Source: Collybiopsis luxurians FD-317 M1
Taxonomy: Eukaryota; Basidiomycota; Agaricomycetes; Agaricales; Omphalotaceae
Length of the DNA: 64,000 bases
Assembly: GCA_000827265.1 (NCBI GenBank)
Contig: KN834856.1
Location: 95,155 to 159,154 of the forward strand
Direction of reading: 5' to 3'
Shown: positions 50,638-62,085 of the stretch, piece by piece
How the letters are laid out: every line of letters starts with the position of its first letter
How positions within the stretch are numbered: the stretch's first letter is position 1
Program-made: the position numbers and the translations under genes
The notes under the pieces: model-generated
Told to the model about the DNA's origin: nothing
Seen by the model: only the letters and a program-made list of their open reading frames with translations
Database searches by the model: none

Positions 50638-51545
50638 CTAAATTGCCACACAGTTACGGTAGTATGCATTAACAAATTTGAAAGGATTCGGTAGTTCAGT
50701 CACGTTGCCCATCGGAACTGACAGCCAGTCAAGAAACTCCTTCCAGGTCCTCCATCTATCCATGCCGAGTTCCTTCGCAACTACATCCACCCTCTCCCCA
50801 TGCATCCAGATATGTGAAATAAGCGTTGGAATGATGCGCGCACAAGTGCCGTTGTACGGACAGTCACTCTCAATGATTCGCTGGTTTGGAAGTGCAGTTC
50901 GATGCATACAAGGAGGTCGGAATGGAACCCAACATAGATAGCAGTAGGAACTCGACCACGTAGGTGGCATCTTCCGGACGCGAATGTTCTGGTAAAAATC
51001 CTGGAATTTTACCTTTGAAGTAATTTCAGAATTGTGTCCAGGTACGTGAGTTCTCCCCTCAACAAAACACTCAACGCAACCCACTTCCTGAATGCGATCA
51101 AGAATTCGTTTGAGTAACTCAAGTTCTGCATTGGACTCGAGGAATTTCTTGCGAATCGGAGCCGCCGCTAGCTCCACCGTCAAAGGTACACGATCGATGT
51201 TCATGGAATCGTTGGTGGTGTTTGGAGCAAGGGGAATATCCGGACGAGTTGTAGACGGGCCTTGGTACCAAGCAGGATATTTATCGCGAATCTAAAAACA
51301 AAACATTACTACCAATTCAAAAAGAAATAAAGCACGCCTACCGAAACACAATTTTGGCAAAGATCCACACTCAGCGCTGCACACGAGTGCGAAAACCCGT
51401 CGAATGGCTCCTCGATAAAACGCAGGCAACGGCTTGTTGTGTAGTAAGCGTTGAGGAGAGCCGTCCCCTCCCTGTCTTGCTTGCCCTTCCAAACCTCTGG
51501 AAGCATGGTCCATATCGTATGGCACCAGCTCCTTCCGCCGTCTCT
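50638..51545 (-). pseudogene. 3' fragment of a Cys-rich subtelomeric gene (RecQ/telomere-linked-helicase tail-like)
   Basis: Two exons join in frame (about 51545-51342 and 51291-50638). The first reads GTALLNAYYTTSRCLRFIEE and CAALSVDLCQNC; the second has VGCVECFVEG, a SYCYLCWVPFRPPCMHR zinc-binding-like cluster, CPYNGTCARIIPTLISHIWM and a run to NAYYRNCVAI then stop. The pattern of a CR-x-FI...C...LCxxC block followed by a CxxC/H/C cluster is what I recall from the C-terminal extension of RecQ-type helicase genes repeated near Agaricomycete telomeres. No helicase motifs lie upstream: the frame stops at about 51545 where non-coding DNA begins. So this is a 5'-truncated piece, the exact family unproven. 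Confidence 0.5.
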
Positions 51546-51847
51546 CCCAGCCTTAGGGTTATTAGAGGCTCCTAGGGGACACCTAGGGGCTGAAATTATA
51601 TAGGGTAGGGTAGAGTCTATAGAGTAGGAGGGCCTGGGCAGAAAGAGTGAATTGGACAGGCAGGGATGAAGAATGTAAGTTATTTGATTGGATAAAATTA
51701 ATTGATTAGATTGATATAGAATTTATTGTAGATGACCAGGATATATTAGACAGTATTTGTGAATCTATAGTGCACTCTGTGATACACTGAAATTTATGAA
51801 TTTATTGGTAAGTTCTGCAGTACAATAATAATTTTAGAGAGCCATTA
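51546..51847. other. Junction between gene fragment and minisatellite
   Basis: Begins CTTAGGGTTATTAGAGG and two CCTAGGGG words (51550-51590), then AT-rich DNA. No gene. Confidence 0.4.
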
Positions 51848-54590
51848 ACTCACCAGTGCAGTGGCCATTACAGTGGTCTTTCTGAAAGACCAAAAGACTA
51901 GGAAACTGCATAGTCAACTGACCAGTGCAGTGGTCTTCCTGGAAGACCAGGAGGCTGCATAGTTAACTAACCAGTGCAGTGGTCTGCCTGGAAGACCAGG
52001 AAGCTGCATGGTCAACTGACCAGTGCAGTGGTCTTCCTGGAAGACCAGGAGGCTGCATGGTCAACTGACCAGTGCAGTGGTCTTCCTGGAAGACCAGGAG
52101 GCTGCATGGTCAACTGACCAGTGCATTGGTCTTCCAGGGAACTGCATGATCAACTGACCAGTGCAGTGGTCTTTCTGGAAAACCAGGAAACTGCATGGTC
52201 AACTGACCAGTGCAGTGGCCTTCCTGGAAGATTAAAAAACCAGTGAACTGCATGGTCAACTTACCAATGTAGTGGTCTTTTGTATGGTCAATTTACCAGT
52301 GCAGTGGTCTTCCTGGAAGATCAGTATACTGCATGGTTAATATATCAGTGCAAAGAGTCAACTGACCAGTGCAGTGATCTTTCTGAAAGACCAGAAGACC
52401 AGGAAACTACAGAGTCAACTGACCAGTGCAGTAGTCTTCTTGGAAGACCAGAAGACCAGGGAACTGCATTGTCAACTGACCAGTGCAGTGGTCTTTCTGA
52501 AAGATCAGAAGATCAGAAAACTGCATTGTCAACTGACCAGTGCAGTGGTCTTTCTAGAAGACTAAAAAACCAGTGAACTGCATGGTCTCACCAATGCAGT
52601 AGTCTTTTGCATGGTCAACTTACTAGTATACTGCATAGTTAATATATCAGTGCAAAGAGTCAACTGACCATTGCAGTGGTCTTTCTGAAAGACCAGAAGA
52701 CTAAGAAACTGCAAAGCCAACTGACCAGTGCAATGGTTATGGTCTTTCTGAAAGACCAGAAGACCAGGAAACTGCATTGTTAACTGACCAGTACAGTGGT
52801 CTTCCTAGAAGATCAGACAACCAGGAAACTGCATTGTCAAACCAGTACAGTGGTCTTCCTAGAAGACCAAAAGACCAGAAAACTGCATTGTTAACTGACC
52901 AGTACAGTGGTCTTCCTAGAAGATCAGACAACCAGGAAACTGCATTGTCAAACCAGTACAGTGGTCTTCCTAGAAGACCAAAAGACCAGAAAACTGCATT
53001 CTCAACTGACCAGTACAGTAGTCTTCCTAGAAGATCAGATGACCAGGAAACTGCATTGTCAAACCAGTACAGTGGTCTTTCTGGAAGACCAAAAAATCAG
53101 AGAACTGCATAGTCAACTGACCAGTGCAGTGGTCTTCTTGAATGACCAGAAGACCAGGAAACTGCATTGTCAACTGACCAGTGTAGTGGTCTTGGAAGAC
53201 TCAAAAACTAGTGAACTGCATAGTTAACTTACCAGTACAGTGGCCTTCCTGGAAGACCAGTAGACTGCATGGTCAATATATCAGTGCAAAGAGTTAACTG
53301 ACCAGTGCAGTAGTTTTCCTGGAAGGCCGGAAGGCCAGAGAACTGCATGGTCAACTGACCAGTGCAGTGGTCTTTTTAAAAGACCAAAAAACCAGTAAAC
53401 TGCATGGTCAATATATCAGTGCAAAGAGTTAACTGACCAGTGCAGTGGTCTTCCTAGAAGACCAGAAGGCCAGAGAACTGCATGGTCAACTAACTAGTGC
53501 AGTGGTCTTTATAGAAGACCAGAAGATCAGAGGACTGACCAGTGCAGTGGTCTTCCTGGAAGACCAGAAGGCCAGAGAACTGCATGGTCAACTGACCAGT
53601 GCAGTGGTCTTTTTAAAAGACCAAAAAACCAGTAAACTGCATGGTCAACTTACCAGTGCAGTGGTCTTCCTAAAAGACCAGTAGATTGCATGGTCAATAT
53701 ATCAGTGCAAAGAGTTAACTGACCAGTGCAGTGGTCTTCCTAGAAGACCAGAAGGCCAGAGAACTGCATGGTCAACTAACTAGTGCAGTGGTCTTCCTGG
53801 AAGACCAGAAGACCAGAGAACTGCATGGTCAACTGACCAGTGCAGTGGTCTTCTTGGAAGATCAAAAAATTAGTGAACTGCATGGTCAACTTACTAGTGC
53901 AGTAGTTTTTCCAAAAGACTACTAGATTGCATGGTCAACATATCAGTGCAAAGAGTCAACTGACCAGTGTGGTGATCTTTCTGGAAGGCCAAAAAGCCAG
54001 AGGACTGCATGGTCAACTGACCAGTGCAGTGGCCTTTCTAGAAGACCAAAAGGCCAGGAAACTGCATGGTCAACTAACCAGTGCAGTGGTCTTCATAGAA
54101 GATCAGAAGACCAGAGGACTAACCAGTGCAGTAGTCTTTTGCATAGTCAATTTACCAGTGCAGTGGTCTTCCTGGAAGACCAAAAGACCAGTCAACTGCA
54201 TGGTCAACTGACTAGTGCAGTGGTCTTTTTGGAAGATCAGAAGACCAGGAAACTGCATTGTCAACTGACCAGTGCAGTGGTCTTCCTGGAAGACTAGAAA
54301 ACCAGTCAACTGCATGGTCAACTGACTCGAGCAGCGGTTTTTCTGGAAGACCAGAAGACCAGTCAACTGCATGGTTAACTGATCAGAGCAGTGATCTTCC
54401 TGGAAAACCAGAAGACCAGTCAACTGCATGGTCAACTAACCAGAGCAGTGGTCTTCCTGGAAGACCACAAGACCAGTCAGCTGCATGGTCAACTGACCAG
54501 TGCAGTGATTTTTCTAGAAGACCAGTAGACCAGTAAACTGCATGCTCAACTTACCAGTGCAACGGTCTTTCTGGAAGGCCAATATATAAG
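51848..54590. repeat. 2.7-kb minisatellite made of hairpin-forming units
   Basis: About 50 units of 50-62 bp. A typical unit is a GGTCAACTGACC hairpin, the near-palindrome GACCAGTGCAGTGGTC, a perfect 8-bp-arm hairpin GGTCTTCCTGGAAGACC (for example 51932-51948), and a variable AGAAGACCAGGAAACTGCAT tail. Because units are mostly multiples of three, many frames stay open on both strands (LTSAVVFLEDQKTRELHGQ; STDQCSGLPGRPEDQ); these are side effects of the repeat and not treated as genes. Confidence 0.9.
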
Positions 54591-55800
54591 GTGAGAGTTG
54601 ATTAGTAGACTCATTAGTTAACTTACTAGTATACTGATGTTTCTAAAAGGACAGTATATATATGAAGCAAGCTTAGCAGTTGACTTCATGATGAACTTAT
54701 CAGTATACTAGAAGGCCAGTGTAAATAAGATAAGTTAACCAGAAAACTCATTGGTCAAGTCACTAGTAGACTGGTCTTTCTGGAAGGCCATTGTATATGA
54801 AGTGAGCTGGCCAGTGGATTGCATGTTTAACTCACCAATGCAGTAGCCTTTTTGAAGTGCCATTATATATAAGCAAAGCTGACCAGTAAACTCATTGGTT
54901 AACTCATCAGTACACTGACCTTTCTGAAGGACCAGTATATATGTGAAGCAAACTTAGCAGTAGCCTCCATGATGAACTCACTAGTACATTGGTCTTCTTG
55001 GGAGGACAGTGTATATGAGGTGATCTAAGGAGAAGACTCATTGGTCAACTTACCATGGTACACTGGTCTTTCTGGAGGGCCAGTGTGGACAACCAATGTT
55101 TGACAAGTCAACAGATGAATTTATTGATTCACTTGCTCCATTGGTACACTAGCCATCCTGGAAGACCGGTGGCTAATGAGCTGACCAACAAATTGATTGG
55201 TCCACTCTTGTCATTAGACTGGTCATCCTAGACAACTGGTGTTTAAGCTGACCAACAAATTAGTTGGTCCACTCACTCACTCATGTTAGTAAACTCATCG
55301 TCCTGGACGATCAGTAGTGAATGAGTGTGACCAGCAAATTTGCTCATCCACTTATTCCCATCTATAGACTGGTTGTCCTAGACGACAAGTAGTGAATAAG
55401 TGTGACCAGCAAATTTGCTCGTCCACTTATTCTCATCCATAGACTGGTCGTCCTGGACAACCGGTATTTAAGCTGACTAACAAATCGGTTGGACCACTCA
55501 CTCTGGCCAGTAGACTCATCGTCCAGGACGACCAGTCTACAGATGAGAATAAGTGGACAAGTAAATTGCTTATTCTCATCCATAGACTGGTTGTCCTGGA
55601 CAACCGGTATTTAAGCTGACTAACAAATCGGTTGGACCACTCACTCTGGTCAGTAGACTCATCGTCTAGGACGACCAGTCTACAGATGAGAATAAGTGGA
55701 CGAGCAAATTACTTATTCTCATCTGTAGACTGGTCGTCCTGGACAACTGGTGTTTAACAAGTGAGACCAACAAATTGGTTTGTCCACTCAGTCTGAAATT
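54591..55800. repeat. Long-period repeat with GTCGTCC-type hairpins, adjoining the minisatellite
   Basis: From 54591 the units lengthen and diverge (CATTGGTCAACTCACTAGTA, GGTCTTTCTGGAAGGCCA). From about 55140 a new core appears, CATCCTAGACAACTGG to TCGTCCTGGACAACCGG and TCGTCCAGGACGA (55519-55531). A stretch of about 150-180 bp (TTTAAGCTGACTAACAAATC, GGACCACTCACTCTGG, AGTCTACAGATGAGAATAAG) is repeated directly at 55465-55560 and 55610-55700. No gene. Confidence 0.8.
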
Positions 55801-55965
55801 GCTGGCTTCATATTGGATTGTCTGAGACATCTCACTCTGAATACGCACCTATGACAACTTCGTAAGGTGCTAGTACCAAAAAGTTAGCCAGTAAACTTTG
55901 TTACTTTGATGTTCAGTCATCCTCGGAGTGATCTCTAACAATCCAAAAGTAGCAACTTGAATAAA

Positions 55966-56225
55966 ATAAGACTGTCATCTTGGACAATCAGAAGAGGTGC
56001 GCACTTTTCCCCTCAAGCTGCCTCGATATCTGCACACTTCATCCCCCATTGTAGGCTCAGAAGTGCGAAAAGATGCAAGAGACGTTCTCTTGAGTGAGGC
56101 CGTTTAGAAAAAGAGAGAATGAAGAGGGAATGAAGAGGGAATGAAGCATGCAGATATCGAGGCAACTTGAGGGGGAGGGAAAAGTGTGCGCCTCTTCTGG
56201 TCGTCCAAGACGACAGTCTTATCTT
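55966..56225. mobile_element. Fold-back element with about 75-bp inverted arms
   Basis: Left arm 55966-56040 (ATAAGACTGTCATCTTGGAC ... TCGATATCTGCACACTTC) is the reverse complement, with a few mismatches, of the right arm 56147-56225 (GCATGCAGATATCGAGGCAA ... ACGACAGTCTTAT). The loop of about 105 bp carries a GAATGAAGAGG triplet repeat. Related sequence, starting TTGAGGGGA and containing GTCGTCCAAGACGAC, lies at 62694-62825, and in reverse orientation the left arm extends to about 55803. No coding sequence inside. Confidence 0.7.
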
Positions 56226-56239
56226 CTATTTGAGCCTAC

Positions 56240-56400
56240 AACGATCTTGACATGGAGGAAAAAATGGTTAAATTTGCTGTTAGTTGGGCTTTCAAGGAAG
56301 GGCATATCAATCTTGCTCTTACCGCAACACCTCTTTTAACATCGCCTAAGGTACGTTCATTTTCTCATTTATTTACCTCTTAATTAGGACTACGATACAC
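56240..56400 (+). pseudogene. Captured fragment of the SNF2 helicase gene
   Basis: Reads WAFKEGHINLALTATPLLTS followed by GTACGTTCATTTTCTCATTT, matching the helicase gene around 59340-59440 (FKQGRINLILTATPLLTSPK plus the start and end of its next intron, AATTAGGAC). It is in the opposite orientation to the helicase gene and lies just past that gene's 3' end. Since intron sequence is included, it came from genomic DNA rather than from a spliced transcript. Confidence 0.75.
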
Positions 56401-56482
56401 AGAAAATATCATAAATAGGTACAATTCTTAAGCAGTGAATAACAAACGATTTAACTAAAGCATCAATTTGTATAGCTATAGA

Positions 56483-59400
56483 TCACGGCCTAGGAACCTT
56501 CTTTGTCCTTTCGTACGGTCCTGTCGCATGCCGAAGAGGAGAAAGTTGCTCTTCGTCTGCATTTCTGCTGCTTTCCTTAGGCTTTCGCGCAAACGGGTTG
56601 TAAGATGAACTGGAAGGCTGGGAGACCGAACTCGAAGAAGCGATAGGCCCCAAACCTTCAATGCTCGGATAAGTTTTAAGCTGCTCTGTAAAGTCTAACT
56701 TGAGATCAAACGAAAAATGAAATGAGCTCCCTATCCATACGTACCTGGCTTCTTCCGAATCTCTCCACCCTTTTTAGCGGTTGGACGAGTAAAGGGGTTC
56801 GTTTTCGAAGGCCTGGGCTCTACATATAGCCTGTAAGTATTGAGTATAAGGTAGCTATTGGCATTAGGCTTACGGATGGCCTTCGGATCGGCCAAAGGCG
56901 CAGCGTCTTTTGGTGCTTTGGGGGCAGAGGCTTGACTGCTCTTTGAAAGACTCCTTTCGCCGCTTCCCTGCTGACGGGACTCACTGAAATGTCTGGATAC
57001 TGATAAGGGCAGTAAGAACCGTTAGGCGCAGATACGCTCTAGAAAAAGACTTAAGCTCACCGTGATGAGATTTGAGCCCGGTTCCAGTGTTTCTTCGCTT
57101 AGGGGATGGGATTTGCCTCTCTGAATCAGAACTTTCAGACCTACGGCGTGCCTGTGGGGATTTAGCAGGAGAACGAAATGCACTGTTGAAGTCTAACTCG
57201 CTGCCTTGATCTACAGAGCGGCATGAGTTAACTTTCAGTCCCCAGAATATCCACTCACCGGCGGTCGCATACTCCACTTCTGAATCGATTTCCATTTGCG
57301 GGTCCAGTTGAGACCCGGAATGCGGATACGCCACTTGCAGCTTGTGTTGAGAACTTTGTCCAGTGCTGCGGGTTGATTCACGCTCTGGCGGAGGGCTTTC
57401 TCTCTCTGGCACAGAGTTGGCCAACCTTTGCTGTTGCTTTACAGCTTTCAACGGTGATTGGAACTGGAAACCGAAGTCTACCTCATCTTCCCCCGCAAAA
57501 CGGCATCAGTAAACAGAAACATAGATGCGAAAATAAGCACCTTCAGAAGCCGAACCTCCTATATTCATTGGAGCGTCACTCTGCCTACCTGGAATTAGGA
57601 TACGCATCAGCTACACCCTTGAGGCCAGATTGCAACTTACCGTTATCATCTGTGATATCTCCTAGACCTTCTTCTGCAGTCGTTCCGTCAATATCTGTAT
57701 CTGTCGCAAATGATAACCTGTCTGATTCAGAAGGTTCGCTGTTGCCGGGGTTCAAAGAAGTGGAAGGACCGTAGCGGTTAGAACTTTCATCCAGATCCAT
57801 ACCAAAACCTTTTTCTTCGGCAGCTTCTTCCGAAGCTTTCGACTGAGCGTCCAAGCTTTCTGGTCGAGCGTTTGAAACTTTGAATGTAGAGGCGCCAATT
57901 TTGCCGGTTTTTTGCGCCTGCAACTTTGCCTTTTTTCCCTTCCTAGCCTTCTTGACTTCAACTTCATCCTCAATCTCTTCTTGGCCTCCCCCTGCATCTA
58001 CAACTTCGCCGCTAAGAAGACCAGAGAGCTCTAGATCACCGATTAGCAAATGCATAGGGTCCGGGGAAAAATACTGAGTCTACCTTTTCCGATATCTTTG
58101 TTCACAAAAGCCTCATACATATCTTTCTTTCCGCGGGCCATGTTATTCATCAGAATGTCGGTTGAGTTGTCAGCTAGGAGGTAGATGGCTTTAACAACTT
58201 CGCGCTGCGGTTGGCGGTGAGCTCGACCACGGATCTGACGCTCGTCCTGAGCGGACCACGGCTGGTCCTAGCTCTCTCTTTAGCTGTAGAGTTCCAATAA
58301 AAGCTCGATCACTCACAAAGAAAATTACTACGTCTGCAATGGCGAGGTTGAGCCCGGCGGTCCCTACGCTAGAGAAAATAAAGACCCTGGCGTCATTTGA
58401 CTCATGAAACTCAGCGACTGTCTGGGCTCTTCTCTCAAAGGAGACGTTTCCATCAATGGCCAGGGTTTTGACGTTGTAGAGAGAAAGAACCTGGACAAAA
58501 TGAGCACCAAGAGTCGGAGAAGCTCCAGTAAAAGCTTACCTTACGAAGCAGGCTTGTCATTGAGGGAAATTCAGAGTAAATTAAAATCTTCCTCTTTCGC
58601 GTATGGCCTCTATCTGCTGAGAAACGATCGACCCTGCCAAAAACAGGCTTTCCATTGGCGAATTCAACATCGGGGACGTCGTCATGGTAAAGATAATAGG
58701 CGCAAATCTGTGCACACGTATCCATCTTTGTTGACTTGATCGGCTTCCATTCGTCCATCGTCTCAAAGACTGGGTCTGGGCCATTCGAATCCGATTTCGC
58801 ATACGCTACGCTGAGCCTATACTCCATATAAAATTTCTGAGGGTCAAGCAGTCAGCAAGATGCATCAAACCAACTGTATGCATTCTCGTACTCGAGTGAG
58901 AAATTTTCCTGTGTCGTTTCCAGACATAACGCTGCAGAGGGTTTTGGTAAAGAGGCTCTAACAAGAGGTGAGTGTAAGCGGCTTACTTGGCTTTAGCGTC
59001 TTCAGCTCGTTGTACAAGGATCTCGCTTTCTCTATCTGTGAGAGTTAAGATACCGATGATATCCTTGTGGGGCGGAAGGTTGAGAAGCCTCTCGCCCTTC
59101 CAGTCCTTGCTGTCTGTTGTACGACGGACAACATGGCCGTGAAACTGCTTCTGAATACGGCGGACGGATGTGATCTGGACCTTTTGAACGGACAGACCAT
59201 CGTCATCAAGTTTTTTTGCTTTTCGAAGATCTGAGCTGTCTTGCCGGGCCTCTTCAACTGATGCATCAGAAAGGAAATGGGGGATCCCGAGGAGTCGAGC
59301 CATGGCCATAAGGTCCTAATTGACGGTATAGTCAGGATATAAGAAATAAATAAGAAAATGAACGTACTTTAGGCGATGTTAAAAGAGGTGTTGCGGTAAG

Positions 59401-61511
59401 AATAAGATTGATACGCCCTTGCTTGAAAGCCCTCAAAGCAGCATAGTACTTTGCGCCGACGTTGCGCATTTCATGACCCTCGTCCAGGATTATTGTCAGA
59501 AATTCTTGTCCGAAAAGGGTTCCTTCGACCGGCCGAAATGATGGAGGCAAAGCCCAGGGTTCCCTGGTCGCTTTACCACCTGGTACAGACGTCTGATAAG
59601 CCCGGGCGAAGTCATTTAGGAGAGACTAAAGTTGCTTCATGAGCCGTAGCGTCTAAGCATATGAAAAACTTGGTAACATACGGAATGAGATGTAACGACA
59701 ATCTTGTTCTGGGGATCTTGTTTAGATGAGAAGAACAGTCCCGCTGGGCTCCAGAAATCCGCATTTCCTGACTTAGGACAGTCGTAAAGAAAAATATCGA
59801 CACTTTTAGGTAGAAACGCCGTCTTCAACTCCTGTACCCACTGAGCACGTAGAGTTCCTGGAGCAATAATGAGGTGAGGAAGGGGATCCACGCTTTCTTT
59901 TCCTCGAAGAAACTTATATTTTTCTGAAAGAAACAGCAGTGAGTAACCATAAAGAATGGTTCAAGTGGAAGTTAACTTACGTAGCAGGGGAGGAAGAGAT
60001 GCTTTAGCCGCCTGAAGGGCTACGGTTTGGTTCATGAATGCGATGACTGTGATCGCCAATGTTGTCTTCCCAAGGCCGACCTCATCACATTCTAGCGTTC
60101 CTGTACAATGCTCAGGAGACGGAGCCTCGGTAAACGCACGGCGGATGATAGAATGAACACCAGCTAGCTGGTGCCAATGGAGGCGTAGTGGGAGGAGAGA
60201 GTCGGGTTGCTGAGGTGAGGGTTTAAACAACTGAGGCGAGTCCCATGGGTTCATGCCGGCCTTGTGACGGAACCTGTTAAATTGGTGTGGAAGGTTTTCG
60301 CGAGCGAAACCGAGGCTCCATGCGAGTTCATCTGGGGTGAGTTTGGACTCAAACTCGACGCCAAGATCGGCAGTATCTACATCCTGAAGTCGGAAAGAAA
60401 GGGGGGATATTTGGCTAAGAACCGGCTGGTTCTGTTCGTCCTCGTAGTGTCGAAAATACTGCTGATACGTTTGCAGCAGTTCCAGCAGATCTTCCGTCGT
60501 AGCAAGATCTTTGAATGCGGCTACGTTGATTTTTGCATGGCCTATTTCAAGAGTTAGAGAAGGAGATACAGCGAATGAGATGTCGCATACCTTTGCCAGG
60601 CTCCAGCTTTACTTTTCGTGGATCAGGCTTCGGTTTGGGAAGTTCTGCTCCCAGCGCATTCAGGACCTCATTAATACTATCCAGCATGCTCGCCGCTTTC
60701 GAAACGTTCGATTCCGTGCAGTATATCTCTGCTATATCTTTCCACTTCGCCACGGCGCGAATGGCTGCGGTAATCTTGGACTTAGTGGGTTTTCCATCGC
60801 TGAGAGCTATTAGAATGGCTTAAGTGAGTCGGAGACCAAGTAAAGACAAGCATCCTTACCGTCAAAGGAAGCTATAGCAGCCTTTTCAATATCTCCGAGT
60901 CTGTTCCTGTCTCTCGATATGTGCCGCCGGATTCTATCCCAGGACCGTTGTGATATTATGGTTAAAGGTCGGCGAAATATTGTAGGGAGTAGGTGCTCTT
61001 TGCCGTCGTTGTCGTCGCCAAAAGCCTCGGGGCCAAAGAGTGCAAACGCGATAGTTTCCAGGGCTTTAGGAAGGTACATATCGGCGGACGGCCAGTCTGC
61101 GTCCAAGCTGCCTTCCTTGATAAGAATGGTGACAGGGTGAATACCATGCGTGTGGAGGCATTCGACGATTTTCGCATGGATCTTCCAGGAGTCCCAGTTT
61201 TTTCCGACCCAATTAGCCCATTTCTTTCGACCAGGAATGGCCGAGGTGCCACGCGAGCTAATAGCGAATTTGATCTTTTTGTCCTCCGTGTCAAGATCGT
61301 TGTAGGCTCTGAAGTACGAATAGATATCAGAAGCATCCTCTCGAGTCAGGCCTTTTGGAAGAAGCTTGTCGTCAGAGGGGAATAGACCGTGTTTCACGCC
61401 GGTGATTTCTTGCCAGGCTGGCCAATCCCATGGATGACCCGAGATTGCAGAGGGGTGAGTGTCGGTGAAAAAAAGCTTGATGAGAGCGCTTGCAGCTGTA
61501 TGGCTGGGCAT
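56483..61511 (-). CDS. SNF2-family helicase/ATPase, subtelomeric
   Basis: About 13 exons. From MPSHTAASALIKLFFTDTHP (61511) an N-terminal region of unknown fold of about 350 residues leads to LRLHWHQLAGVHSIIRRAF, motif I DEVGLGKTTLAITV (about 60062-60090), motif Ia LIIAPGTLRAQWVQEL, motif II LDEGHEMR (59466-59488), motif III LTATPLL, motif V GTAGLNLAIADVVIFF and motif VI SAQDERQIRGRAHR (about 58205-58250). The 450-residue tail is charged and disordered, ending at 56483. DEGH in motif II is an accepted SNF2 variant (DEGH/DEAH), so the ATPase looks intact. SNF2 enzymes move or remodel DNA-bound proteins. Its role here is unknown; relatives are multiplied in Agaricomycete genomes. It is bracketed by repeats of one family, and a fragment of it lies inverted downstream. 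Confidence 0.85.
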
Positions 61512-62085
61512 AGGGAACTTCGAGAAAAAGGGGTAGGTTCAGTGTACTGTTCTCCGGCACGGTATATATTTTGGGTACGTACGGGGCTCTTGTTACACAC
61601 TTTAGTGACGACTCTTACAAAGCTTATCTGGACCGTCTCCATGCCCAAAACTCAGCCATAAGTTCCGATCGGAGAAGCAGGCCCGAAGACATTTGATTCG
61701 GTGCCCGAAAGATTGAACGGCTTGACATATAGAAACGTAGGTCTATTACCCTCTTTCTTACAGCTACAGCTTAACGAAGGAGTTGGGCATAGGCAGCTGA
61801 GGACGTTATCCCAATATCCTCAGCTGAGGCGCGACGGACTCGATGGATAAGCTAATGCAGCGCAGGAAAGCTCGAACGCAAGCCTACAAAACGGGAGGAA
61901 TATCCTTCCCGATGGCCGATTGAACATGAAATAGACGAACAGCCCTCTGATGATCACTGAAATTCATAGCTTCCATGTGTGCAGATGGTCTTATATAATT
62001 TCAAAATCTCTGGTTGCATGTGCTAACTAAAGCGGGGGGTTAGTAGGAAAGAACGCCTGAAAGATACTTTTGAACGGAATGGACA
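61512..62085. other. Intergenic, no gene recognised
   Basis: Upstream of the helicase gene. Nothing repeat-like seen by eye. Confidence 0.35.

Noticed and set aside
52280..54536. Several overlapping open frames with repeated peptides (LTSAVVFLEDQ, STDQCSGLPGRPEDQ) that look like a repeat protein
   Set aside because: They occur in more than one frame and on both strands, and begin and end with the minisatellite. The unit length keeps frames open without coding selection.
51848..54590. Regular repeats with varying parts between them, superficially like a CRISPR array
   Set aside because: Eukaryotic chromosome end, units diverge throughout, the supposed spacers are themselves repeats, and no cas genes are present.
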